A DNA stretch of 12,554 bases from an uncultured Flavobacteriales bacterium (GTDB lineage: Bacteria; Bacteroidota; Bacteroidia; Flavobacteriales_D; Crocinitomicaceae): positions 1-12,554 of the forward strand of contig CAJQOB010000005.1 in NCBI GenBank assembly GCA_905479845.1. Reading direction: 5' to 3'. Position numbers and translations under genes: made by a program. This document shows, one piece after another, positions 1-7,285 of this stretch (positions are counted from its first letter, which is position 1; the number at the start of each line of letters is the position of its first letter). The notes under the pieces are model-generated. The model did not search any database and had not been told where the DNA came from. It saw nothing but the letters and a program-made list of their open reading frames with translations.

Positions 1-1
1 C

Positions 2-817
2 ATTAGAATTTCGATTGTGGCTCTAACTTCAGTATTCGTTGGCTCAGCATTAACATTTTGGCAATACTCATCTGTAGTTGGAGCAGATATCTATCTTGGT
101 TACTTATATGATCGCTTTTTTGATCGTTCAGGATTATCAATGGGGTTTATAACAAGTACTGCCCATTTAATCTTTGCCATTGGTAAATGGTACATTATAG
201 GATACCTTCCTATTCTGATTCTAATCCTATTCCAATTAAAAATTGCCAGGTTTCAATTCTCCCAAAAAGAACGAACGTTTCTTACCATCATGTTAATCTT
301 GACTTTCTCTCATCACTTCTTATTAGGTGAATTTACAACAGCACACAACTATTCTGTATTGATTGATGGAGTACTTATCGCGGGAATAGCTTCGATATTA
401 ATGCTTAGAATCATTGAGAAAGGAAAACACTCTAAGTTGATGTTGTTTATGGTGGTATTCGTCATTGCTGGTTCAATTGGTCAATACTATTATATAAACA
501 GGGTTGGGCAATATGGTCAAAATGGAGATCGCTATGATGCTATGAAAAACATCGGTGAAACAATCAAAAATAATAGTTCAAGTGAGGATGTCATTTTCGT
601 TCAAAATCTACTTGATAAGCCAGCTACTCAAGTAATGTATTATTCCAAGCGAAATTTCCATCATGTCCATAATCGAGATACAGTGATGCAACTAATGATT
701 AAATCCAACCTCAAGCAGGGAAAGCTATTTGTCATTAGCGATCAAGAAGTAGTAAAAATTCAAAATATTCGTACTTCTAGTTCAAGTATTGATTTTCAGA
801 CAGATTTCGAGCAGTAA
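2..817 (+). CDS. Membrane protein, C-terminal part (probable GT39/PMT-like glycosyltransferase), 5' truncated
   Basis: The frame is open to the left edge of the window, so the gene starts outside it; the GTG at 17 is only the first possible start codon visible. Counting from that GTG (266 residues), hydrophobic segments lie at about 1-16, 57-75, 87-104, 114-132 and 141-158, followed by a soluble tail of about 105 residues. The tail has a segment of the type 'YDAMKNIGETIKNN...EDVIFV' and then 'YYSKR', a pattern common in the C-terminal domain of polytopic GT39/PMT-type glycosyltransferases, which use polyprenyl-phosphate sugars at the membrane. The catalytic N-terminal loop (DD/DE motif) would lie outside the window, so this rests on the C-terminal pattern alone. 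The gene ends with TAA; 79 bases separate it from the sigma-factor gene, with no clear terminator hairpin. Confidence 0.6.
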   Translation: MRISIVALTSVFVGSALTFWQYSSVVGADIYLGYLYDRFFDRSGLSMGFITSTAHLIFAIGKWYIIGYLPILILILFQLKIARFQFSQKERTFLTIMLILTFSHHFLLGEFTTAHNYSVLIDGVLIAGIASILMLRIIEKGKHSKLMLFMVVFVIAGSIGQYYYINRVGQYGQNGDRYDAMKNIGETIKNNSSSEDVIFVQNLLDKPATQVMYYSKRNFHHVHNRDTVMQLMIKSNLKQGKLFVISDQEVVKIQNIRTSSSSIDFQTDFEQ

Positions 818-896
818 TTTCAAGTTCTTCAGTGGACAATCGAAATAATTCAGATATTTTTATGGAATCAATAAATGTCTAGCATCTAACAAGGGA

Positions 897-1472
897 ATGC
901 TCTTTCGTAAACGTATTACATATCAACAACTATCCGACGAGGACCTCGTTTTGAATTATCGAAATGAGAAGTCCGGCGAAATTATAGGAGAAATCTATAA
1001 GCGTTATGGACACTTGGTTATGGGTACGTGTATGAAATATTTGAAAAACCGAGCAGACGCAGAAGACATGACAATGACCATTTTTGAAAAACTACCGCAC
1101 AAATTAGTCAACCACTCGATCGAACGATTTAAGTCTTGGTTGTACATGGTGACTAAAAATGAATGTTTGATGCTCCTTCGAAAGAAGGGACATGCATCTG
1201 CTGAGATCACAAAAGAACTTGAAGCCAACGATGAACTGCATGTCGTTCAGGCAAAAGAGATTCAGTATGAAATCTTGGAAGAAGCTATCAAAGAATTAAA
1301 GGAAGAACAAAGAAAATGCATCGAGTTATTCTACATTGAGAGTAAATCGTATCAAGAAATCACTTCACTTTTAAAATTAGACATTAAAAAAGTGAAGAGT
1401 GCCATTCAAAATGGTAAACGAAATTTGAAATTAACCTTAGAAAAGAGAAATGAGTTTAAATCGGCTATATAA
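897..1472 (+). CDS. ECF-type RNA polymerase sigma factor (sigma-70 family)
   Basis: A 191-residue protein of usual ECF sigma length. Region 2 covers about residues 30-98 and includes 'IYKRYGHLV', the core-binding helix around 'RADAEDMTMTIFEKL' and the 'FKSWLYMVTKNECLMLLRKK' helix that contacts the -10 element. A variable linker follows. Region 4 covers about 128-180, with the helix-turn-helix 'SYQEITSLLKLDIKKVKSAI' that reads the -35 region. It should direct RNA polymerase to a dedicated set of promoters. The start at 897 is the first ATG in a frame that matches the family N-terminus; 'aaggga' abuts it but is too close to be a normal Shine-Dalgarno. The 3' end overlaps the next gene by 23 bases, which suggests translational coupling with a possible regulator. 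Its targets cannot be told from the window. Confidence 0.9.
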   Translation: MLFRKRITYQQLSDEDLVLNYRNEKSGEIIGEIYKRYGHLVMGTCMKYLKNRADAEDMTMTIFEKLPHKLVNHSIERFKSWLYMVTKNECLMLLRKKGHASAEITKELEANDELHVVQAKEIQYEILEEAIKELKEEQRKCIELFYIESKSYQEITSLLKLDIKKVKSAIQNGKRNLKLTLEKRNEFKSAI

Positions 1473-2571
1473 CATCTTTAAGTCTGACCGACTTGAGCGC
1501 GCGGATGTAGAGGCATATGGCCGAAGCACCGATTCGAGTGCGAAAAACGCTATTGAACAAAAAGCTATGAACGATTCATTCGATAATGACGCAATGGAGG
1601 GATGGGAAGAACTATCCTATGACCCAAGCGTTATGGCAAATTTGGATAAGAAGTTTGCTCCAGCTAAAGGAGTGAGTTTAATCAAACTCGTTGGAGGAAC
1701 TGCAATTGTAGGCGCAGCGGTAGTATCAGTTCTCTATTTTACAGTTTTTAGAGAAAACTCGAATTCTGTTGTGGCGAGTAATGATCTCGAACAAGTAGAA
1801 AACCGGGAGGACCAATCTACTCCGACCAAAATGCAAGTCATTATTTTGGATGAGACAGATGTATCGTTACCCGAGCCAATTGAACAAATGGTCCAGGCTC
1901 CGAAGGCAGAACAGGTCCCAGCGAAGCAAATCAGCAAAGAATTTCAGGAAATCATCTCATTCCGCACGGAAACAACAGCTGAACTTCCTGTTGAAACCTT
2001 GCCTGTTGCCGATCCAATTCCAACTCCGACACCTGAAATAGCGAGAGATCACACTTCAGCCAAAGAAATCTACCGTCACTCGATGAAATTGGTGGACTAC
2101 CGAAAGTATCGCGAAAAGCCACAAATCAAAACCAAACAACTGATGTTAACTGGTACTCCAGCGAACCGTGAGGATCAATATTCCGAGGATGAGGACCCTG
2201 TTTGGCGCGATGTCGATGTTCCATATATGGACTATTTGGATAAAACGGTTAAAACGTTCGAACGTGGTAACTACAAGAAAGCTCTCTCTCGGTTTGAAAC
2301 AATCTTGAAGACATACTCTGACGACGTGAACGCAAACTTCTACGCAGGAATTTGTTTGTTCAATCTTAAAGAATATAAAACAGCCATTGAACATTTCTCT
2401 AATTGCGTGAACGGAAAATTCTCAAACTTTGATGAAGAGGCTTCATGGATGTTGGCGGAATGCTACGACAAAATGGGATCTGAGGGACGATCGAAAGCAA
2501 GACAAATCTATCAGACGATTGCTGATGGAAATGGTTTTTACGCAAAACAAGCAGAAGAGAAGTTAAAATAA
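1450..2571 (+). CDS. Single-pass membrane protein with cytoplasmic tail and periplasmic TPR domain; candidate anti-sigma factor
   Basis: A 373-residue protein without a signal peptide. Residues 1-73 are polar and should be cytoplasmic; residues 40-52 contain 'F(D)NDAMEGWE', resembling the 'F..DA.EG' tail motif that I associate with Bacteroidota proteins having one membrane helix downstream. A single transmembrane helix spans about 75-99. A Pro/Glu-rich linker follows (about 105-200), then a segment with 'VDYRKYR' and 'LTGTPANRED' (215-243), and TPR-like helix pairs at about 258-292, 293-323 and 327-362. The start ATG lies inside the sigma gene, 23 bases before its end. That overlap and the topology suggest it senses or assembles something in the periplasm and may restrain the sigma factor through its tail. 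It has no HxxxCxxC zinc motif and no FecR domain, so the anti-sigma role is inference. Confidence 0.8.
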   Translation: MSLNRLYNIFKSDRLERADVEAYGRSTDSSAKNAIEQKAMNDSFDNDAMEGWEELSYDPSVMANLDKKFAPAKGVSLIKLVGGTAIVGAAVVSVLYFTVFRENSNSVVASNDLEQVENREDQSTPTKMQVIILDETDVSLPEPIEQMVQAPKAEQVPAKQISKEFQEIISFRTETTAELPVETLPVADPIPTPTPEIARDHTSAKEIYRHSMKLVDYRKYREKPQIKTKQLMLTGTPANREDQYSEDEDPVWRDVDVPYMDYLDKTVKTFERGNYKKALSRFETILKTYSDDVNANFYAGICLFNLKEYKTAIEHFSNCVNGKFSNFDEEASWMLAECYDKMGSEGRSKARQIYQTIADGNGFYAKQAEEKLK

Positions 2572-2628
2572 TTTAACGACTGTTACGAACTGTAATTTTC
2601 TCGTTATTTTAGACAAGATATCCCGTCT

Positions 2629-4092
2629 ATGCGAAAATTTCTTCTCGTTTTCTTTGTACTCCCGGCCTTGGCCCTTGCGCCAGCATCGAAATCTTCTGTA
2701 CACAAACAACTCAAGGACTACGAGGTTTTTGAAAAGGTTTTGGTCACCAAAGAAGGAAGGTTGGACCTACATCAATCATCGGATTCAATGTATATCTATC
2801 TTTCAAAATTGAGATCAGATTTATCAGAAGAACAAGATTTAATCGAGCAGTTCAAAGGATACAGCAAAACGATTTCTAGACTCGGGTGCGGACATACACA
2901 AATCCATCCAACTCAAAGACTCCTTCAGGAATGGGTTAGACAGGAAAACTCCCTGCCAGTTGATTTCATCATGCAAGGAAAACACCTGTATACAAGTAGA
3001 CTTCGTTCTGACGACTACGATGTTGTGAACATGGAAGGCTCGAACGCCAAACGTGTGAAGAATATCAAAGGGAACTATGAAGTTTTGTCCTTGAATCATA
3101 AAACGGTTTCACAAATGATGAGCGAAATTTCTCCGTACGTTTCTTCTGATGAAGATGGAATGGATTTCAAATATCATCAGGTAGGACAACTATTCGATTT
3201 CTATCGACACATGAGTGACCCATATAGTGCAGATTCAATTGCAATCACTTATGTGAAAAATTTGGATACGATCTCAACCTACTTGGCCTTGGGTATTGCC
3301 CCGATCAACTCCATCAATTACAGACTTCAAAAAGCAGCAGCAGAAGATGCAGTTATGCAAAAGGAAATCGGGACGTTTAAGGTTGAAAGTACGAATGTTG
3401 GAGTGTTTCGGTTTAGATCTTTCACGGCATGCAACGGAAATGAATACGAGCAGTTCTTGGAGCGCTCATTCCGAAAGATTAAATCCAAGGAAATAAAGAA
3501 AGTGGTCATTGACCTTCGAGGTAACACTGGTGGGATCATGCAGTATTCCTTAATGAGTTATTTCGTTGGGGAAGAAGTTGATTTAGGGCGATACGTTGTC
3601 GAGAAACCAAAGAAGGGTATTGAAACTCGACATTTAAAAAAACGCAATGGAAGCTATCGCCGACACAAGTGGATGAGTCGAGTTCAACGATTCAGAGTTT
3701 GGACGGATAGTTTCGAAGATGGGATCATGCGAACCGAAGCTGTGAATGAAAACCTAGTATTCGATGGAGAAGTTGTTGTCATTACTGACGAGGGAACTTT
3801 CTCATCTGCAGCAATGCTAGCTTGTCACCTAAAAACGCTTACAGATGCAAAGATAATCGGCCGACCAGCTGGAGGTAGTTTTTACCGAGGAAACGCTGGA
3901 ACCATCATCGCAGTATTGCCGAATTCTAAGTTTCGACTTCTCGTAAACCCCAACACGTTCTACTCTCATCTTGAGACGGTAGACAACCCTTTTGAAATTA
4001 AACAGCCTGATGTTCTGTTAGAACCGAAATATATCGTTCCTCGTAAGATGGATGACTATTATATTGACGCCGCAATCGAGTCGTTTCAGTGA
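2629..4092 (+). CDS. Exported S41-family (C-terminal processing/tail-specific type) serine peptidase
   Basis: A 487-residue protein with a signal peptide at about 1-19 (basic MRK, then a hydrophobic run ending near 'APA'), so it acts in the periplasm or at the surface. Residues 86-94 carry 'GCGHTQIH', the 'GHT' element of many S41 peptidases. Residues 108-165 look like a PDZ-type peptide-binding segment ('YEVLSLNHKTV'). The S41 core follows: 'VVIDLRGNTGG' (292-302), 'VVVITDEGTFSSAAMLA' (382-397) with Ser392 as the likely nucleophile, and 'AKIIGRPAGG' (407-416). The usual CtpA/Prc Lys of the Ser-Lys dyad is not evident after this motif; the protein may use another dyad or triad or be inactive. 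The 57-base gap after the TPR gene holds only a weak promoter-like match (TAATTTTC at 2593-2600), so read-through from the sigma operon is likely. Confidence 0.85.
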   Translation: MRKFLLVFFVLPALALAPASKSSVHKQLKDYEVFEKVLVTKEGRLDLHQSSDSMYIYLSKLRSDLSEEQDLIEQFKGYSKTISRLGCGHTQIHPTQRLLQEWVRQENSLPVDFIMQGKHLYTSRLRSDDYDVVNMEGSNAKRVKNIKGNYEVLSLNHKTVSQMMSEISPYVSSDEDGMDFKYHQVGQLFDFYRHMSDPYSADSIAITYVKNLDTISTYLALGIAPINSINYRLQKAAAEDAVMQKEIGTFKVESTNVGVFRFRSFTACNGNEYEQFLERSFRKIKSKEIKKVVIDLRGNTGGIMQYSLMSYFVGEEVDLGRYVVEKPKKGIETRHLKKRNGSYRRHKWMSRVQRFRVWTDSFEDGIMRTEAVNENLVFDGEVVVITDEGTFSSAAMLACHLKTLTDAKIIGRPAGGSFYRGNAGTIIAVLPNSKFRLLVNPNTFYSHLETVDNPFEIKQPDVLLEPKYIVPRKMDDYYIDAAIESFQ

Positions 4093-4131
4093 AATTCTTT
4101 GTAATTTAGTGAAAACACTTACTTCAGAAAC

Positions 4132-4935
4132 ATGCTTCGCTACTTTACCCTCATTATCGGAATTGCACTATTCACTGCTTGTGAAGAACCAGAACCAATC
4201 ACCAAAGACGTCATAGAAGTTGAAGGGATTACGGCTAAAATTCCCGATGCCGATTTATTCCAGTACGATACGCTCCAAGGAATGTACGTAGGAAACTTTG
4301 GAGGTAGTGATATTCGAATTATCCTAAACTATGTGAGTAAAACAAATGCTGTTGGGTACAACATACACAAAGGATTGCAGAGAAACCTGAGTGGGAAAGT
4401 GACGCGAAGTGGTGATTCCATTACTGTATTCATGGCAGAACCTGGTGACCACGAATTTGACGGCGTTTTCGAATTACTTTTCATTGGAGAAGGTTCTGAA
4501 CCAGAAGGAACTTGGAAATCGAACAGTGGAATTATTTCTCCGAAGGAATTTAAACTTAAACGCATTGACGCTAGTAAAAGCAGAAATTGGGAGGAAGAAG
4601 AAGACATCAGTATGGAAAACCTCCATCATTTCTTTGAAGATGCCTATGACACGATTGGTGAATATTCGTTTAAAAGTGACGGACTCGTTGTTCTAGCATA
4701 CTACGAAGGTGGATATTGGGGTGCGAATTATGAGGACGATGACACTGAGCGAAGTAAGAAGCAAATGAAGGAAATTCATGGAACTTGGTCAATGGATGGT
4801 AAGTTTGTGAGCATTGCTTGGCAACCAAACAAAGTGCTCCCAAAGTTAAACATGCGCTATGAAGTAAAGCAAGGTGAATACGAAGCCGAACTTTATTGGA
4901 AAGACAACTCCATTTACATGCGCATGTATCCGTAG
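4132..4935 (+). CDS. Lipoprotein of unknown function, probably surface-exposed
   Basis: A 267-residue protein with a lipoprotein signal: a hydrophobic run ending 'LFTAC' puts the lipidated cysteine at residue 17. Phe at -3 departs from the textbook lipobox. The residues after Cys are acidic ('CEEPEP'), which in Flavobacteriia can resemble a lipoprotein export signal to the outer face of the outer membrane; this is inference. Two beta-rich halves are visible: residues 48-145, with 'GMYVGNF', 'GYNIHKG', 'AEPGDHEFDGVF' and 'GTW', and residues 175-267, with 'YWGANYEDDD', 'HGTWSMDGK' and 'YWKD'. The repeated G-T-W element suggests lipocalin-like or tandem beta-sandwich folds. I do not recognise a named family. 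It follows the S41 peptidase by 39 bases with no clear promoter and precedes the next gene by 3 bases, so all three probably share a transcript. Confidence 0.75.
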   Translation: MLRYFTLIIGIALFTACEEPEPITKDVIEVEGITAKIPDADLFQYDTLQGMYVGNFGGSDIRIILNYVSKTNAVGYNIHKGLQRNLSGKVTRSGDSITVFMAEPGDHEFDGVFELLFIGEGSEPEGTWKSNSGIISPKEFKLKRIDASKSRNWEEEEDISMENLHHFFEDAYDTIGEYSFKSDGLVVLAYYEGGYWGANYEDDDTERSKKQMKEIHGTWSMDGKFVSIAWQPNKVLPKLNMRYEVKQGEYEAELYWKDNSIYMRMYP

Positions 4936-4938
4936 ATA

Positions 4939-5613
4939 ATGGCAAATGTCAAGTCAATTATAGTTAGACTGATTAACAGTACTGCTTTTCTAGCTATTCT
5001 GTATGGTTCCTATTTGTTGATTTTACTCTCCCTACCCTACATCCATTTCGAACCGAATGTTGAATTTCTCGGGACAAAACAACTGATTTATCACATTGAC
5101 CTTTGGAGGGTCAGCTTCTATATCCATGTATTTTCAAGTCCAATTGTGATCCTTTCTGGACTCTTCCAGTTCAGTCGCTGGATTTTAAAAAGATACCCAA
5201 AACTTCATCGAGGACTGGGATACACATACGTTGTGACTGTATTACTTGTTACTGGCCCTTCTGCCCTTGTTATGTCATTCTATGCTAACGGAGGACGCGT
5301 GTCACAGACAAGCTTCGTTCTTCTTTCTTTTTTCTGGATAATCACAACATTGATGGCGTTCATCAAAATCAAAAAAGGTGATTTCTTGTCTCACACAAAA
5401 TGGAACATTCGAAGCTACGCCTTGACGCTTTCCGCAGTTACTTTACGGTTCTACGCCTATTTGTTTGATGTGTTCGAAGTACAAATGGGTCCGAAAGAAA
5501 CATACATCCTCCTTGCCTATTTAAGCTGGATTCCCAACTTAATTATCGCTCAATTCTTAATTTGGGGAGGATACCCTAAGTATCTTCTCAAGAAAATCGA
5601 CTTGAAGAATTAG
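4939..5613 (+). CDS. DUF2306 family polytopic membrane protein
   Basis: A 224-residue inner-membrane protein with about six hydrophobic helices (roughly 14-33, 58-78, 93-115, 124-144, 158-178, 188-208). It shows the DUF2306 pattern: 'W(R)VSFYIHVFSSPI' with His63 in helix 2, 'GLFQFS', 'LHRGLGYTYV' with His90-Arg91 before helix 3, and 'SHTKWNIRSYALTLSAVTLR' with His152, Trp155, Arg158 and Arg170 around helix 5. Family members are widespread and have no established function that I know of; the conserved intramembrane His/Arg residues would suit cofactor or proton handling, but that is speculation. The start is 3 bases after the stop of the lipoprotein gene, indicating translational coupling. The stop TAG overlaps the stop of the convergent minus-strand gene. 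Confidence 0.85.
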   Translation: MANVKSIIVRLINSTAFLAILYGSYLLILLSLPYIHFEPNVEFLGTKQLIYHIDLWRVSFYIHVFSSPIVILSGLFQFSRWILKRYPKLHRGLGYTYVVTVLLVTGPSALVMSFYANGGRVSQTSFVLLSFFWIITTLMAFIKIKKGDFLSHTKWNIRSYALTLSAVTLRFYAYLFDVFEVQMGPKETYILLAYLSWIPNLIIAQFLIWGGYPKYLLKKIDLKN

Positions 5614-6755
5614 TTTGAACCAACCACTAGTTTACGTGTTATTCTCTCACCACTACTCAATGTAAACGTGAAATAGTAACATCCTGAGGCAAGCGATGAA
5701 ACATCAAAGGTCATACTGTTTGCACCGGATGTGTTTTTCGATCGAACAACCGCTCCCGTTACCGAAACAATATCAACTTGCGACTCAGATTCGAAATCAG
5801 CCTTCAATGTAACAACTCCGTTGGCAGGATTAGGATAAACGAGAATCTCGTTGGTCTGAACTCGATTAACAACTTCAATTTGAGAATACTCTATATTGAA
5901 GTCAATATCTACCACTTTAAGTCTGTAATATGAGATTCCATTCAATGGATCTTGATCAACCCAATTGTATGAAGACAAAGACGTACTGTTACCTACAGCA
6001 TCAACATCCGTTAGTTCCATCCAAGTTTTAGCATCATCAGAACGTTCCAAAATGAAATAATCGACATCTTTTTCAGATGCAGTCTCCCATTCCAAAAGTA
6101 CTTCTCTTTCTTTTGGAGTTGCAGTAAATGAAATCAACTCAACTGGAAGGATTACAATTGTATTTATGTCTCTCCAATCACGATCTCCAATTCCATCTGT
6201 ATCTGGAAGAGGTGCATATTGTCCCAAAGCCGCTCCAAAGATATCCGCATCCAATAAATCTACCAAGCCATCTTTATCCTCATCAACCCAACTAGGCGAA
6301 AACGAAACAAAGAATGGAGGACGAATAGCCTCAACGTACCCGTGAGTATTCGGCTGATTGTCTACAAAATTTGGAACGATATCCGTGTCTGTATTCAGTA
6401 CTGGATAATGAAGAGCAGAACCTCCTGTCGCCGCGTGCGCTAAAGCTGTTGCCTCAAATTCAGGTGCTGCTAATCCATCTCCACTAACATCATATCCTTC
6501 TGTCCAGTCAAAACCTCCATCATCATCTGTATCCAAATCAAGGTAGTCAGGTATTCCATCTCCCTCGTGATCATTCCGAGTTAGTCCCTGATTTGCTCCG
6601 CCATTTGCGTTTGCCAAAGTCAAGTTTTCATACTGGTCACTGAATCCATCTCCGTCAGAATCAACATTAGAAGTATTCCCAAATGCAGGGCAGAATGTAC
6701 AGACCCCTTCAAGATGATCTCTAATCCCGTCGTTGTCAGCGTCATTTTCAAGCAT
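5610..6755 (-). CDS. C-terminal fragment of the broken T9SS surface protein, with FN3-like and T9SS type-A sorting domains (381 residues)
   Basis: The frame is open from just after the TAG at 6816-6818; the ATG at 6755 is an internal Met within 'DSDGDGLKDMLENDADNDGI'. Residues 1-200 hold more Asp-rich TSP3-like repeats ('VDSDGDGFSDQYEN', 'DHEGDGIPDYLDLDTDDDG', 'VDEDKDGLVDLLDAD'). Residues 203-297 are the FN3-like module usually found before T9SS tails: 'LPVELISFTA', 'VLLEWETASEKDVDYFILERS', 'SYYRLKVVD'. Residues 306-381 are the type-A sorting domain, with 'VYPNPANG', 'VDIVSVTGAVV', 'FDVSSLASGCYYFTF' and a basic end 'RITRKLVVG'. The sorting tail targets the T9SS and is normally cleaved at the surface. 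Without a signal peptide this fragment alone could not be exported. Confidence 0.8.
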   Translation of the reverse strand: MLENDADNDGIRDHLEGVCTFCPAFGNTSNVDSDGDGFSDQYENLTLANANGGANQGLTRNDHEGDGIPDYLDLDTDDDGGFDWTEGYDVSGDGLAAPEFEATALAHAATGGSALHYPVLNTDTDIVPNFVDNQPNTHGYVEAIRPPFFVSFSPSWVDEDKDGLVDLLDADIFGAALGQYAPLPDTDGIGDRDWRDINTIVILPVELISFTATPKEREVLLEWETASEKDVDYFILERSDDAKTWMELTDVDAVGNSTSLSSYNWVDQDPLNGISYYRLKVVDIDFNIEYSQIEVVNRVQTNEILVYPNPANGVVTLKADFESESQVDIVSVTGAVVRSKNTSGANSMTFDVSSLASGCYYFTFTLSSGERITRKLVVGSN

Positions 6756-6815
6756 ATCTTTCAGACCATCACCGTCCGAGTCAGGTCTCGCATCTGTACC
6801 TTCATACGAGTCAGC

Positions 6816-6818
6816 CTA
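6816..6818 (-). other. In-frame TAG lesion in the T9SS gene
   Basis: The frame reads 'IIDVDGNG-stop-ADSYEGTDARPDSDGDG'. The Asp-rich repeat pattern runs straight across the stop, so a single substitution explains it. TAG ends several intact genes in the window. Confidence 0.75.
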
Positions 6819-7030
6819 ACCATTACCATCAACATCAATGATAACACCGTTTCCGATCATACCATCCAATTCAGTCCCTCCTCCTAGGTCATCAGTTATA
6901 TCTGCGAGGTTTAACTCAATATTATCACCAATACCATCGTTATCTGAATCCAAATAATCAGGGTTCCCAACCAAATCACAGTTGTGAAGTGGAATATCAG
7001 TTCCCGAAACTCCAATTACTATTGTTGTCG

Positions 7031-7234
7031 TTACAGTAAACGGAACAGCATTAGAAGCCCAAAGGCGTGAGATGGAGGTGAAGTATATACATTTGTACCA
7101 TCCACATCAACGGTGTAACTTGATGCTGCATTTTCATCCGACCCGCCATTTAAAGAAAGTCCATCACCATAGGCATCAATAATAGTAAAGGTATACCCCC
7201 CAGATTGAGACACAATACTCGAAGAAGTGATCAT
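7031..7234 (-). pseudogene. Middle fragment of the broken T9SS surface protein
   Basis: This is the same frame as the N-terminal fragment: read without a break from the TGA at 7283-7285 it gives 'PLGTIASGGPYAAGDDM', then 'GGYTFTIIDAYGDGLSLNGG' and 'YTVDVDGTNVYTSPPSHAFG'. The pattern (D)E-T-T-W, A-S-G-G-P-Y, Y-T-F-T-I, D-x-Y-G-D-G is one I know as a recurrent domain in Bacteroidota secreted proteins, and here it spans the stop codon. The frame then drifts into a short out-of-frame end near 7031. The ATG at 7232-7234 is an internal Met, not a plausible start: it lacks a leader and lies in mid-domain. Confidence 0.7.
7058..7063 (-). other. Probable one-base deletion (frameshift) in the T9SS gene
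   Basis: The minus strand reads GCC TTT GGG CTT CTA. Adding one G to the GGG run (plus-strand CCC, 7058-7060) gives 'HAFGASNAVPFTVTTTIVIG' and joins the middle fragment to the downstream frame. The exact position within the TTT/GGG runs cannot be fixed. Confidence 0.65.
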
Positions 7235-7282
7235 ATCATCCCCGGCAGCATAAGGTCCTCCACTAGCGATAGTCCCGAGAGG

Positions 7283-7285
7283 TCA
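7283..7285 (-). other. In-frame TGA lesion in the T9SS gene
   Basis: On the minus strand the codons read ACG TGA CCT CTC GGG, within '...TTWTLT-stop-PLGTIASGGPY...'. The domain continues in the same frame, so one substitution would restore it. TGA also ends the intact S41 gene (4090-4092), so it is a real stop in this organism. Confidence 0.75.

Noticed and set aside
855..862. Promoter box TATTTTTA upstream of the sigma gene
   Set aside because: It differs from TAnnTTTG at the last position and no TTG is present at the proper distance; AT-rich sequence makes such a match likely by chance.
7050..7070. Programmed -1 frameshift at TTTGGGC in the T9SS gene
   Set aside because: The needed shift is -1, but the run is in the phase TTT GGG C rather than X XXY YYZ, and two real stop codons elsewhere in the gene would still block translation.
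6816..7285. Stop-codon recoding (TGA or TAG read as an amino acid)
   Set aside because: TGA and TAG both end intact neighbouring genes at the expected family lengths, so neither is generally recoded; no selenocysteine-type context is apparent.
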